Shown here: positions 1 through 10,519 of the stretch, in pieces
Layout of the letters: every line of letters starts with the position of its first letter
How positions within the stretch are numbered: the first letter of the stretch is position 1
Source: Spongilla lacustris
Lineage: Eukaryota > Porifera > Demospongiae > Spongillida > Spongillidae
NCBI GenBank assembly: GCA_949361645.1
Contig: OX442415.1
Location: forward strand, 1,104,191 to 1,168,190
DNA length: 64,000 nt
Reading direction: 5' to 3'
Program-made: the position numbers and the translations under genes
Notes under the pieces: generated by a model
The model's input: only the letters and a program-made list of their open reading frames with translations
Database searches by the model: none
What the model was told of the DNA's origin: nothing

Positions 1-771
1 GCATGTAGTAACGGAAGATTTTCCATGTTGGGCTATCATGTCGCTTTAGATCAAAGTAAATCGATCATATCATGGAGGAGTGGGAACCCTTGTATGGAAT
101 AGTAGTAGTTTCCTTGAAGCACTTGATTTGTCATGAGAACAGGCACTTTTGCTGCATGCCATGAACAATAAGAGGTTTTGTGCACCTGGTGTATTAATTC
201 GGGCTGCACAGGCACAAACCATGTTTTCACCCCATGGGGATGTGCATGGACACAATGCACAAGTGCTATCTGTATATATGTAGACTGGAATGGTTTATTA
301 TTTTTATTTTTAAAATGGTCTAGCCATGGTATGCAGTTTGGAGTCTGTTGCAGCCTAAAGAGCGGTGATATGCATATATCATGCAGTGTAAGATAGTAAT
401 ATATAACTGAACTACGCATGCGCAATTCAGTTCAAAATTTCGGTATGAACACCAGGGGAAGCGAAGCTATATCCTTTTAGATGGCAATACCCCTCATCAA
501 TTCGAATACACACTAGATGGAAATAATATCGTTGGGACATTATCTACTGGAATGCAGAAATAAGTTAAAGATGCTTATAGCTGTCATATACCATGCATGC
601 ATGTATAAAAACCACATCTCAGTTAAAAGCTAGACATGTCGCGTGTGTACATTATACGCGTGTTTAAGAAACATGCATGGACTGTAGGCCACTATAAGGA
701 TCTACACGTACATGCCGATACATGTAACAGTATATACATGTACATGCAGCCGGGATTATAAACTGAATTGT
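1..771. repeat. Left end of segmental duplication copy A plus a copy-A-specific stretch
   Basis: Bases 1-156 match 11043-11208 with few differences, so the window opens inside a duplicated unit whose left part lies outside. Bases 157-771 have no counterpart before copy B, where similarity resumes at the sequence of 772. The extra 0.6 kb is therefore an insertion in A or a deletion in B. Part of it (about 190-330) resembles the stretch around 9360-9470. I see no coding exon here. Confidence 0.8.
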
Positions 772-888
772 ATAGCGGCGCTAGTTCAAAAGCTTGCATG
801 CGGTTCAACCGTCATACCGCCACGTGAACTACAAATAGAGAGAGATCGTCCTCAAAGAATTCATGCACTGATTCCTTCCGGCAGCAGC

Positions 889-897
889 ATATTTAAA
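889..897 (+). promoter_or_regulatory. Possible TATA-like element of micro-exon gene copy A
   Basis: An ATATTTAAA motif lies about 55 bp before the proposed start codon at 953. It is retained in copy B in the same relative place. The position suits a TATA box if the 5' UTR is short. No transcription start evidence is available, so this is inference. Confidence 0.3.
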
Positions 898-952
898 CGG
901 CCAATCGTTTAGAGTTGTGCATGCATTGTCTAAAAATTTGCGCCGATCTAGA

Positions 953-2941
953 ATGCTGAAGGAACTTCTTCTTTTGACCATACTGGCCTTGTTCGCTAAT
1001 GCCCTGCCCAGCAAGGTATATGACGAGGTATGTCATCAAGGTAGCTATAGGATATAACTACAACTTCCATCCACTCACAGCCGGAGGAGAATAATGAGGA
1101 CAGTGACGTATACGTACCGTATAGCCGCGACGCTATTCTTAACGGTATATAGGAGCTACCCTATACTGAGAGGAAAGGCGTAATCATTTGTCATTCTTAT
1201 TGAAAAGAAATGATCTTCAGTTATTTGAAGGCGAAAAATGCTGGAAATTTGGAGTCTGAGGTAAATTAGTGACTGCGCCTTAATTGTCACCATACATGCA
1301 TGGATATACCATGACTTTGTATCTTTGCTTTCCTTGTCACCATGGGTACGAAAGGGTGCGGTGGTAAGTGCCAATAATGATGTTGCTTTTCCCATTTGTC
1401 TATTAACTATATTATTTACACTGTAGAAGGCAAGTATTAACGACGGTGAATTTCTAATTGCAACTCAACATGCATGACTTCCTTTATACCATCATATATA
1501 CAATACATGCAGCCTGTAAGTAGCAGTGATGTGTATAGCACCTTTTTTATTGCCGTTGTTATATGTGTATATGCATTGCAGGGAGTAAGTATCAGTGATG
1601 TTGAACCTCAATGCACTTTTAAATGCCTACCGGCTTATATTCCGTGAAAATTATGTATATAGGGAGTAAGTAGTAATGATGTTTTATTTCCCATTTCACC
1701 ACACGACTTCTTGTTACCTTGAATGCTGCATGGTTACATCATCGAACATTGTAAAGAGTGTAAGTACCCAGCAGTGACACATGCATCTTCTACAGCAATT
1801 TTTAACCTGGCGTGCATGCATATTCCTCCACTCTAAATTTGAACACTGTAGAACGTAAGTATTAATGACTCAATGTATATTCCATTGCACCTTAAATTAA
1901 CATGTGGATATTTATTCCTTGTCATCATGAACAATGCAGCGGATTGTAAGTTTCTATGATGCGTTACCCATGCATGCATTGCACCTAAATGTGTGTACTC
2001 TTCCGGTACTATTGAAAAATGCAGGATGTAAGTATTACTGTATGATTTTACATTTCTTATTTGACTACTTATATTCAATGTTTCATCATCATCATCATTG
2101 AAATTTTACCAATGAAGCCTGTAAGTATCAATCACCTGTAGTATCTTTCAAAATGAACTTCTTATTCCAACCTTGTGAACATGACTCAATCAGAATGTAA
2201 GATCAATGATTTAGCATTCATTGCCCTTTGAAAAATCTTCATTGCCTTCACGAATACTATAATGAGCAACAGCTTGTAAGTTGTTAGCCTATTTCATAAC
2301 ATGATGCATTACCTTTACTTCTCAATTGTCCCCACAATGCAGATGGTAAGCATTTCATATTGCACGTTAACATGGCTACATACATTCCCTGTTACAACTT
2401 ACACAATTCCAATCAATGCAGAAGGTAGGAATCAATAGTATTTCCCACTGTACCTTAACATTCCAAACTTATATTATTAAATACTTCTGTCATAATCAAT
2501 GCAGTCTGTAAGTGTCAGTGAAGTTACATTTCCCATTGCACCTTATCATTCCTTGTTACATGTACCATGTGGATATTATTATGAACAATGCAGTTGGTAA
2601 GGATCAATAGAGTAGTGCATTATGAACTTTAATTAACATGCTAATTTATTCCATGAACAATACAGGTTGTAAGTATCAATGATGCCGCATATCTTATTGC
2701 ACCATAATTGACTGCCTACTTCATGGATTCTATTATGGAAAATCCAGGGAGTGAGTGTCAGTGACATTGCATTTTTGCACTTTAAGTTGCCCATGTACTG
2801 GTATACCTTATCCCCGTGGAAACTATTATGATCGTAATGCAGAAGGTAAGTTTGTGATTATGATGTTGCATAAAAAGGTTCATTATGAATTTCAATGCCT
2901 TTCATGATTATATGGCATCTTCATTAATTTCACCACAGTGA
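953..2941 (+). CDS. Micro-exon gene, small secreted protein, copy A
   Basis: No family recognised. Exon 1 (953-1027) encodes a signal peptide starting MLKELLLLTILALFANA. Exon 2 is 1081-1144 (acidic, PEENNEDSD, then VYVPYSRDAILN) and exon 3 is 1208-1260. Then come coding micro-exons: 1355-1363 (GAV), 1427-1429 K, 1513-1515 P, 1582-1584 G, 1663-1665 G, 1757-1759 S, 1852-1854 N, 1940-1945 RI, 2025-2027 D, 2118-2120 P, 2194-2196 N, 2273-2275 L, 2343-2345 M, 2422-2424 K, 2505-2507 S, 2594-2596 L, 2666-2668 V, 2748-2750 G, 2843-2845 K. The last piece, 2939-2943, starts with the stop TGA. All junctions keep one frame, giving 86 residues; the single-codon part reads KPGGSNRIDPNLMKSLVGK. Introns are 53-94 nt. 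One donor is GC (1430). Acceptors at 1207, 1354 and 1756 end AAAG and are less certain. Only cDNA can prove the splicing. Confidence 0.65.
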
Positions 2942-2943
2942 CT
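1355..2943 (+). repeat. Degenerate tandem array of acceptor + codon + donor + intron units (copy A)
   Basis: Twenty successive units of about 66-100 bp. Each has an AG acceptor, usually within ATGCAG, then a variable 3-nt exon (once each 9, 6 and 5 nt), then a donor. The donor is a perfect GTAAGT in 14 of 20. Donors are often followed by a conserved ATCARTGATG-like stretch. Unit interiors share blocks such as CCATTGCACCTTA, TTCCTTGT and ATGAACAATGCAG. This suggests the array grew by tandem duplication of an intron carrying one codon, followed by divergence. Confidence 0.8.
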
Positions 2944-3350
2944 GTAAGTTTATGTGAACTAATGGACATATCATTCGTTTGTATTCCTGATGTGATTTTA
3001 AACAGTGATTGAAGCCATTGAAAGGAACTGCTCAACACACTTGTAGCTAGATATGTAGTGACTGCGACTTCAGTAGTAGTTGTGTGTTGATTTCTGATCA
3101 TGTTATGAAACATGTGTGCAGTTTAACAGTGATAATGATTAAGTTATTAATAGTGAGAGATGCGGATCGTGATGTGTTCTGGCACCCCACTGGAGCTTTG
3201 ATTCCACAACTGGAGGCATGGGCAAATAAGCCAAAACATGTGACTGGATGACATGCTGTGTCATTTCCTCTAAGCATATAGTGAATCATTGCACTGCTTG
3301 TGATTCTCAAGTGCTTGTGTTGCACTGTCCATTAAGTGTGTAAATTCGTC
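2944..3350 (+). other. Probable 3' UTR and downstream region of micro-exon gene A
   Basis: After the TGACT exon there is a donor at 2944 and a good acceptor ending at 3006, so a further intron would lie in the 3' UTR. The downstream sequence has no long reading frame and I did not find a convincing polyadenylation site. The whole stretch recurs in copy B. Confidence 0.4.
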
Positions 3351-3352
3351 CA

Positions 3353-4420
3353 GTGATGGGATGATTCCTTAATTCTTGCTCAAAGGTATAGCTTTGTAGT
3401 GGTGTGTGAGCTCACTGGGAGCTCATGTGGGTGCCCCATAGCAGGGTGGTCCCCACCACAACCTGCCTGGGCACCACCACTTGTGGGCACATTCAGCTCC
3501 CTTGATGCATCTCCCCATGCATAGGTTGTAGGCTCAACAAATTCACAATTGCGGCAGGTTTCCTGGTCAGCGTCGGTGTACAGTATGGAACGATGGCCCT
3601 GCTGGCTGTAGCCATTGCCTACTGTGGGAGCCAGTCCCTGATGGGGGGAGGCTGCTTATCCTAGAGGGGTTAAAGGTGACACACTGTACCAAGATGTCCC
3701 CCTTCAGCACATCTCATTGGAAGGTAGCTGATCTGATTATGGCAGCTGCGTCCTAAAATAGCCAGTCATCTTTCAGGGCCCATGCAGCAGGGGAAACAGC
3801 TGGTACCAGAAGGTGTGATATTTGACCTACTGCAGTGAGGTCTTGGGGGGTAGGGGCCGTCTGATACCTGCAGCCAGCTCTGGAGGTCACAGAGCTGCCA
3901 CTTTGCCTTGTGGATGTTCTCTGGTGCTGCCACTTGCCTGGCATAGCATCAGATGAGGGGGAGAGCAACTTATCAAAGTTGCAGAGTCAGTCCTAGATAT
4001 AAAACGTTGCACCTACAGATGTACAGTGTTGGGATTATTCCTTAATTACTTCTTGCTCAAAGGTATAGCTTTGTAGTGGTGTCAGTGTGAGCTCACTGGA
4101 GCTCATGTGGGTGCCCTGCCTGGGGCTCCCTTGATGCATCTCCCCATGCATAGGTTGTAGGCTCAACAATGTCACTGATGTGTGCTGTACATCCCTTAGT
4201 TAAAATGGCGGCAGGTTTCCTGGCCAGCGCTGGCGTACAGTATGGAACAATGGCCCTGCTGGCTGTAGCCATTGCCTATTGTGGGAGCCGGTCCCTGATC
4301 GGGGGAGGCTGGCTGTCTGGTTGTAGAGGGGTTAAAGGTGACACACTGTACCAAGATGTCCCCCTTCAGCACATCCCATTGGAAGGTAGCAGATCTGATA
4401 GAAATAGCCAGTAATCTTTC
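3353..4420. repeat. Local direct duplication of about 400 bp
   Basis: The stretch from about 3353 to 3770 (shared phrases include ATTCCTTAATT..CTTGCTCAAAGG and CAGTATGGAAC) is repeated in direct orientation at about 4025-4420 with small indels. The first member also recurs in copy B near 13791-14200, but the second does not. No gene recognised. The segmental duplication shared with copy B ends near 4020, at the start of the second member. Confidence 0.75.
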
Positions 4421-4859
4421 AGGGATGCAGCAGGTGATAGGTGCATGGGAAATGTCTAGCACATGAAGGTCTGATGTTATATACTTAGCGTGTAGCGCCA
4501 GTGTGGCATACAGACACAGCTCTCAGTGGCCGCAAGCGACAAGTTGTACAGTATAGTGACAATAATGCGCGGTGAAATGTATACGAGTTGTATTGGAGCT
4601 ATAGGAGAGCAATATTTGCGTTTTTTTTTTTTTTTTTTCTGTATTAATGCTTCTCGCCATACAATTCATAATATTGATTACGCAAGTGTGAAAGGACATA
4701 CTTATTGCATGCGGTCAGCTAACGCTAACTGTATTTTACCAATGCAGGCAGTTTTAGCATGGTTGCTGCATGCGTGGATTCACCGGGACTAGATTGGAAA
4801 ATAAGGCGAAGTCTTGTATAGCATGTCAGGATACTCGTAACACATAACACACCACCAAA
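4421..4859. other. Intergenic, no feature recognised
   Basis: AT-rich sequence with a T-run at 4620-4639. The short reading frames have no recognisable product. Confidence 0.5.
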
Positions 4860-5700
4860 GTCCCTCATTCACCCTTGTGGAGTGACCATGGGCTTCATTG
4901 CATGTTGATTTTAGTGGTTCATTTGTCATAGTGGACGCCCATTCCAAATGGATAGAGGCTGCTGTTGTCTCTATACCTTCCTCTCAGCAGGCAATGCGAC
5001 TACTCAAACTTTTCACGGGTTACCAGACATTTTAGTGTCTGACAAAGGTACAGCATTTACAAGTGCAGAGTTCCAGTTCTTTGTCAAGGCTAATGGTTTT
5101 ATGTGAAAAGTGCACCCTACCATGCTGCTACTAATGAATTCAATTTGGCAGTGCTAAAGAATGCCCTCATATGAATGACAGGTGATGTTGACAGGTCCAT
5201 TCAACTACGAAGCAATCACCAGCAGAGCTGTTGGCAGAAAGGAAACCCGAGTCTCATTTGGATATTATGCTTCCATCGCTGAAGAATGAGCAGCAGGAGG
5301 AAAGGCAAAAGGATGATGATGATCAGAAGGCGAGTCACCTTACATTTATAGCTAGAGAAAGTGTGTATTGCCTGAACCATATAGGAGTGTGGGTCCCCTA
5401 AATGAGATATTTGTTTAGCTTGTACAGGGGCCTGTGATGGTGTTTGTTGGAATTGGGAGATGGTAAAGAGAGTCATTACCTCATTGACCCTGTTAGGAGT
5501 AGGCCACAACTGGTAAAAAAGGAGATGATCATTTTTCAGAAGCAAGATCTACAGGACGTTGGGCCTCTTGATCCTAAAATCCCTGCCTCTAGTTCCACAG
5601 CAGCAGCTGCCAACACCACATCAGTTCAGATTTTACCACCACAGCCTCAGCCAATGGCGGACCCTGATTACAGACCTGCATGTACCTGTTCCTAAACCTG
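4860..5700 (+). pseudogene. Decayed Ty3/gypsy-type retrotransposon integrase fragment
   Basis: The translation shows an rve integrase core: VDAHSKWIEAAVV, then GLPDILVSDKGTAFTSAEF, then a clamp-region-like STTKQSPAELLAERKP. These correspond to the DAxSKW and GxPxxxVSDxGxxF motifs of Ty3/gypsy integrases. The frame is broken by in-frame stops (for example just after VKANGFM) and frameshifts. No protease, reverse transcriptase or LTR was seen nearby. The GDGKESHYLIDP stretch near 5450-5490 may be the integrase C-terminal part. A dead fragment. Confidence 0.75.
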
Positions 5701-5779
5701 CACCTATCATCCGACGTTCTATACCCAACCTCACCATGCAGACAATATGGCTTGTGAAGGGAGAAGTGTAGTGATTGCT

Positions 5780-5925
5780 GCATGCCATATAGATATTTAC
5801 ATGACCATTTTATAAGGCATCCATGTTCCACAGTAATGCTATCCCTCCATCTTTAATGAAATAGGCCATTACTTCACATATTGAACTGAGGTGTCTTGGT
5901 CTGCCATCCATAGATTTAAAGATCC
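5780..5925. repeat. Arm of a long-range inverted repeat (partner 9190-9335)
   Basis: This stretch recurs as its reverse complement at about 9190-9335, with phrases such as GGAGGGATAGCATTACTGTG on the partner strand. The pair brackets 3.3 kb of other repeats, so the region may be an inverted or composite element. Confidence 0.6.
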
Positions 5926-6299
5926 CTTTGTTCTATATGACCACAAAAAGCTGGCTGACTACATTTCACCAGGAAGGGATGTGGTCAAAGCCAGTGATAC
6001 CCTAAAGTACTGTAAACACACCTGTGTACTGCTGTGTGTAGCAGCCACAACCATCACAAAAAGCAGGCATGTTTAATAAAGGGCGATGGTATCTCAGTGC
6101 TAATGCATCCCGAAATTCAACTGAAGATAGATCAAAATGATGATGGGCAACAGGCATCACTGTCAACCCTATTGACCGTATAGATGTTACCATCTACAAC
6201 TCTCTGGATAGCTCGCTTCCTGTCATCATTAAAACTTTGCAAAACTGAGCTTAGACACTGCTGATCCTGGTTATCTAGTTCACGGTATTGTTTAGGTTC

Positions 6300-6790
6300 G
6301 TTTTTCAATGATTCGAATCAAGAAAGAATGTGTATACTGTTCTAATTCGTTTAGCGGCTAAGCTATTAACTGGTACACTCGTGCGCATAAGTGGTACTGC
6401 CCACCGCATTCAACGATAACTGTTGTGTCACGCTTCCTGCCCTTGGGACTGACTAGGTTTTGGAACCTCCACCTCAGCAATTATTAACATTAACTAACGC
6501 TATGTACGTTCAATGGTTCGTCTGATGCTAAAAGCGTATAATTCATATTTTCGTGCGAGGGTGGAAACGAACAAAAAAAAAAAACGAAAATTTTTAGATT
6601 TTTTTGTGATGGAGGTTTCAAAAACCATGTATACAGTTTAATTTGTCTGTCCCAAGGGCGGTGGGTAGTAACACTTATGCGCACGAGTGTACCAGTGAAT
6701 AGCTTAGCCAGAATTTGCCGCTACACGAATTACAACAATATACACATTCTTTCTTGATACGAACAATATCATGCAAAGCATCAACGAACT
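6300..6790. repeat. Inverted-repeat element (MITE-like)
   Basis: Sequence from about 6300 (TCAAGAAAGAATGTGTATAC...GGTACACTCGTGCGCATAAG) returns as reverse complement at about 6655-6770. A third, direct copy is at 7410-7540. Such paired arms are typical of non-autonomous TIR elements. No transposase is present and no target-site duplication was identified. Confidence 0.6.
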
Positions 6791-6956
6791 TCAAAAATTA
6801 AAAGTGAAAATACGACATGTAAGGTGCGGGCATGGCTGCATTGGTAGACAACATGCATACAAATGTTTACAGTACTTCAGGGTGCACTTCCCGCCCTTGG
6901 GACAGACTAGGTTTTAAGTGGAACCTTACCTCCTCTCGGTGGCCATATTACCGCAA

Positions 6957-8425
6957 TTATTAATACTGCAAACTTAATAACTAACGTTATGTACCGCGTC
7001 TGATTCTAAAAAGCGTATGCTTCTTGGTTTTTATGTTTTCGTGCGAGAGTGGAAATAAACCGAAAATGGGCTGAAAATGATGGCTGACTATCGTCAACCA
7101 GGATGCGGTGTGGCCAAACCCAGTCATACACATGCAGAGATAGTGTACGCACACCGCTGGTGTAACCCTTACGTGTAACCCTTTATACGTTATTATGCCA
7201 GTTGTCTTCGAATACCTAACCTTACCTGTGTACAATGACCACAAAAAGATGGCTAACTACATTTCACCAGGAAGGGATGTGGTCAAAGCCAGTGATACCC
7301 TGTAGTACTGTAAACACACCTGTGCACTGCTGTGTGCATCTTGTCTACCAATGCAGCCTTGCCCGCACCTTACTTTACTTTTTCGGTTGTTTTTTTTTTT
7401 TTAACGTTCAGGTTCGTTTTTCAGTGATTCGTATCAAGAAAGAATGTGTATATTGTTGTAATTCGTGTAGCGGCAAATTCTGGCTAAGCTATTAACTGGT
7501 ACACTCTTGCGCATAAGCGGTACTGCCCACCGCGCATTCAACGTTAACCGTTATGTCGCGCTTCCCGCCCTTGCGACAGACAAATTAAACTGTACATGGT
7601 ACTGCCCACCGCGCATTCAACGTTAACCGTTATGTCGCGCTTCCCGCCCTTGCGACAGACAAATTAAACTGTACATGGGTTTTGGAACCGGCACATGCAT
7701 ACTTATCCTTTTCTTCTAACCACTGTAGAGTTCTGTTTCTTTTAGATTTGACTTTGCCGTCAACAAAACTATTAATGTTAATTGCATTTCTCGCACGTCG
7801 TATTTGATGGTCAGTTAGAGCAAGAGTTTGCTCTCAATGCATGTTGTGTATTGGAGCTGATCAACAAATCAGTGATCAAAGCAGAACTATATATTGGACA
7901 CCTTGTAGGAGGTGGAGTAGGACGGGGATGACCGGGACAGCCCACCAATGGTAATTGTCTTTGAAGTAGTGCCAAGGCCAAGGGAAACAGCAGACACCTC
8001 TGAATTTTAAGGCTGATGCAATCTGAGGTGGGGCAGCAAATATACTGTTACATAGAAAGAATACATATGCATGGGGTCAGATAGCTGCATGACACTTGAC
8101 CCTTCGATGAAATACATTATGCTAAACTGACAAGCACAACGCAGCTCAATATTAAAGGTTAGGTATTCGAAGACAACAGGCATAATAACGTGAGGGTTAC
8201 ATCAGCGGTGTGCATACACTATCTCTGTGTATTACTGAGTTTGGCACACCGCATCCTGGTTGACGATAGTCAGCCATCTTGTGGTCATTGTATATACCGT
8301 ATTTTCAGTCCATTTTCGTTTTTTTTTTTCCACTCTCCCACGAAAACATGAAAACCAAGAAACATACGCTTTTTAGCATCAGACGCGGTACATAACGTTA
8401 GTTATTAAGTTTGCAGTATTAATAA
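6957..8425. mobile_element. Non-autonomous element with ~270 bp inverted arms
   Basis: The left arm (6957-7225) starts TTATTAATACTGCAAACTTA. The right arm (8155-8425) is its reverse complement, ending TAAGTTTGCAGTATTAATAA. Within the arms, GACTATCGTCAACCAGGATG (left) matches the reverse complement of CATCCTGGTTGACGATAGTC (right). About 0.9 kb lies between. Flanking duplications are unclear. The phrase TTTCACCAGGAAGGGATGTG recurs near 5970 and 7265, and inverted near 8635, showing mixing within one repeat family. Confidence 0.65.
7521..7678. repeat. Exact 79-bp tandem duplication
   Basis: Bases 7521-7599 and 7600-7678 are identical copies beginning TACTGCCCACCGCGCATTCA and ending TGTACATGG. 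No difference was found by eye, so the duplication is recent or an assembly artefact. Confidence 0.85.
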
Positions 8426-8445
8426 AAATTAATTAATTAATTAAA

Positions 8446-9360
8446 GTGCTTGTAATTCTGGCCCATTGGGTAAAAAAAGATTTGCAACTTTTGGCCTTGT
8501 GTCACAAGACTTACTGCTTGTTGTGCATGGCCTGCTGTTCTTCTGTCTCCACCACTAGTGCGTACAAATGTGAGGCTACACACAGCAGTACACAAGTGTG
8601 TTTACAGTTCTTTAGGATATCACTGGCTTTGACCACATCCCTTCCTGGTGAAATGTAGTCAGCCATATTTTTGTGGTCATTGTACACAGGGAAGGTTAGG
8701 TATTCGAAGAATAACGTGAAGGTTACACCAGCGGTGTGCATACACTATCTCTGTGTATGACTGGGTTTGGCCACACCCCTTCCTGGATGAAGAAATTCCG
8801 CCATCTTGGTTTGCAATGAATGGATGCACACAAACAATGCATACAAGTGTGAACGCTATCTCCTGGATGAAAATATTTCGCCAACATGGCTCCAATGGGT
8901 AGTGAAGGCATGGCTGTATTGGTGTAGACAACATGCATACTATACATGAGGCTATACACCAGCACTACACAAGTGTGCTTACACTATCTCAGTATCACTA
9001 GTTCTGCCTGCAGCACTGCAGCCATCTTTTTGTTCATGCAAGTATGTACTGATGTATGGAGAAGGCTTGCTGTAGACAACATACATTAAAATACCTATAG
9101 ATTAACATTCTGGTTTGGAGTGAAGATCAAGTACTGTAATTGTGATGCATGGTACTAGAAGAAACCATTCTTTCTAAAATTTTAGCTATAGAACAACTGA
9201 CGAAGTCTTAAAATCTATGGATGGCAGACAAAGACACCTTCAATATTTGAAGTAATGGCCCATTTCATTAAGATGGAGGGATAGCATTACTGTGGAACAT
9301 GGATACCTTATAAAATGGTCTTGGAAAGGCTACCTGTATTACATAATGGAAGCTAGCACA
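8446..9360. repeat. Mixed dispersed repeats, no gene
   Basis: 8446-8565 (AATTCTGGCCCATTGGGTAA onward) recurs at about 15386-15500. 8690-8960 contains further diverged copies of the CACCAGCGGTGTGCATACAC family. The partner arm of the 5780-5925 repeat lies at 9190-9335. No coding region is recognised. Confidence 0.55.
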
Positions 9361-9479
9361 CTATGAAGTGCTGTAAAGTGTCAATTTGTCATAAAAGACT
9401 GGGGACTGTAAGGGCACAAATCTTGATGGGTGCATGTGGACACAAAGCACAAGTGAAATGCTGAACAGACTCTTCTTAA

Positions 9480-10491
9480 TGTACGAACGCGCAGCGGGAA
9501 CCTTGCGGGAACCTAGGTTCCCGCCCGGGAACCACTTTTCGTGCAGTACTATATCATTATTGGCAAAGTTATGACTAATTGAGTGATATAAGTGTATACA
9601 CCTACCAATGCTGTTTCTTCCCCATAACACTAAACGCCGTACGTTGGCTAGACGCTGAGATATACAATGGTTTCTGGATCCACCTCGCACGCGTAACTTC
9701 CCGTTTGTACGGAAGGTTCCCGCGGCATGGTCCCATTTTAATGGCTACTGTGTACTAATGGAAGATGCGGTGTTTGTTTTAATTACTCCATAAGTTAGAC
9801 AAGTGATGGTAACTGGTTCCCCATAAATAACTAGACTATAAAATTATCAAATTGGGCTGGAAATACATAAATAATAAGTACATGAGGTTCCCGCGCATAT
9901 AGAGCAAAATCATTGCACGATGAATTCATCTAACTGGTTGTTTTGCAAGTACCGTATTTATAACTTAGCGCACAATAAGAGAGAAGGGGAGGTTGCCCCG
10001 ATGTGTCATTGTGTGTACGCGTGTGTATTTGAATGATCTACGTTTAATTTTATGCATGCATGCATGCACGTTGTACTCTGCAATTATGTGTAGCCAAGAA
10101 ATGACAAGGGGTACTTTTAAAAGGTCCCGTCGGCCTCAAGCGTTGAGGCCCAAGGTCCGAATATATCCCCTGCTCGTCGGCACCCGAAAATAGAGGTGGC
10201 TTTTGTTTAAACACGATTTCCAACTTATAGTCTCGGTGCCATTATTTTCAATAACTTGTACTACCACGCCTTTCTCACATTGTATTGGTGGTTCCCGGGC
10301 GGGAACCTTGTGTGGAAAATTGGTTCCCGCTCGGTTCCCGCGAATAAAAATATAGAACAAAATAAATGTTGGTTCAGGATCGTCACTATACCAGTTATAC
10401 ATTCGCATTAAAAGCGGCAGAAATCGTGCATGCATTTTAGCAATACTATTTGCGGGAACCACGCGGGAACCAAACGCTGTCCGTTCGTACA
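9480..10491. mobile_element. TTAA-flanked non-autonomous TIR element with GCGGGAACC subterminal repeats
   Basis: The element is bounded by TTAA at 9476-9479 and 10492-10495. Inside each TTAA the ends read TGTACGAACGCGCAGCG (left) and, reverse-complemented, TGTACGAACGGACAGCG (right). Subterminal zones hold many copies of GGTTCCCGC or its complement, for example 9498-9532, 10270-10340 and 10452-10472. TTAA target duplication suggests a piggyBac- or Kolobok-like mover (inference). No transposase is present. Confidence 0.65.
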
Positions 10492-10519
10492 TTAATAGTG
10501 AAGTCCCCACAAGTGCTGC

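Noticed and set aside
1833..2078. Minus-strand 60-100 codon frames across the micro-exon gene (also 12168-12458, 13323-13544)
   Set aside because: No domain, start context or splice support; they are complements of the intron array.
1355..2943. Array read as recursive-splicing (ratchet) points rather than exons
   Set aside because: Ratchet points have the acceptor directly joined to the donor (AG|GT). Here a fixed 3-nt gap (or 5, 6, 9) is present, and the concatenated triplets give an open frame ending in a stop. Not fully excluded without RNA.
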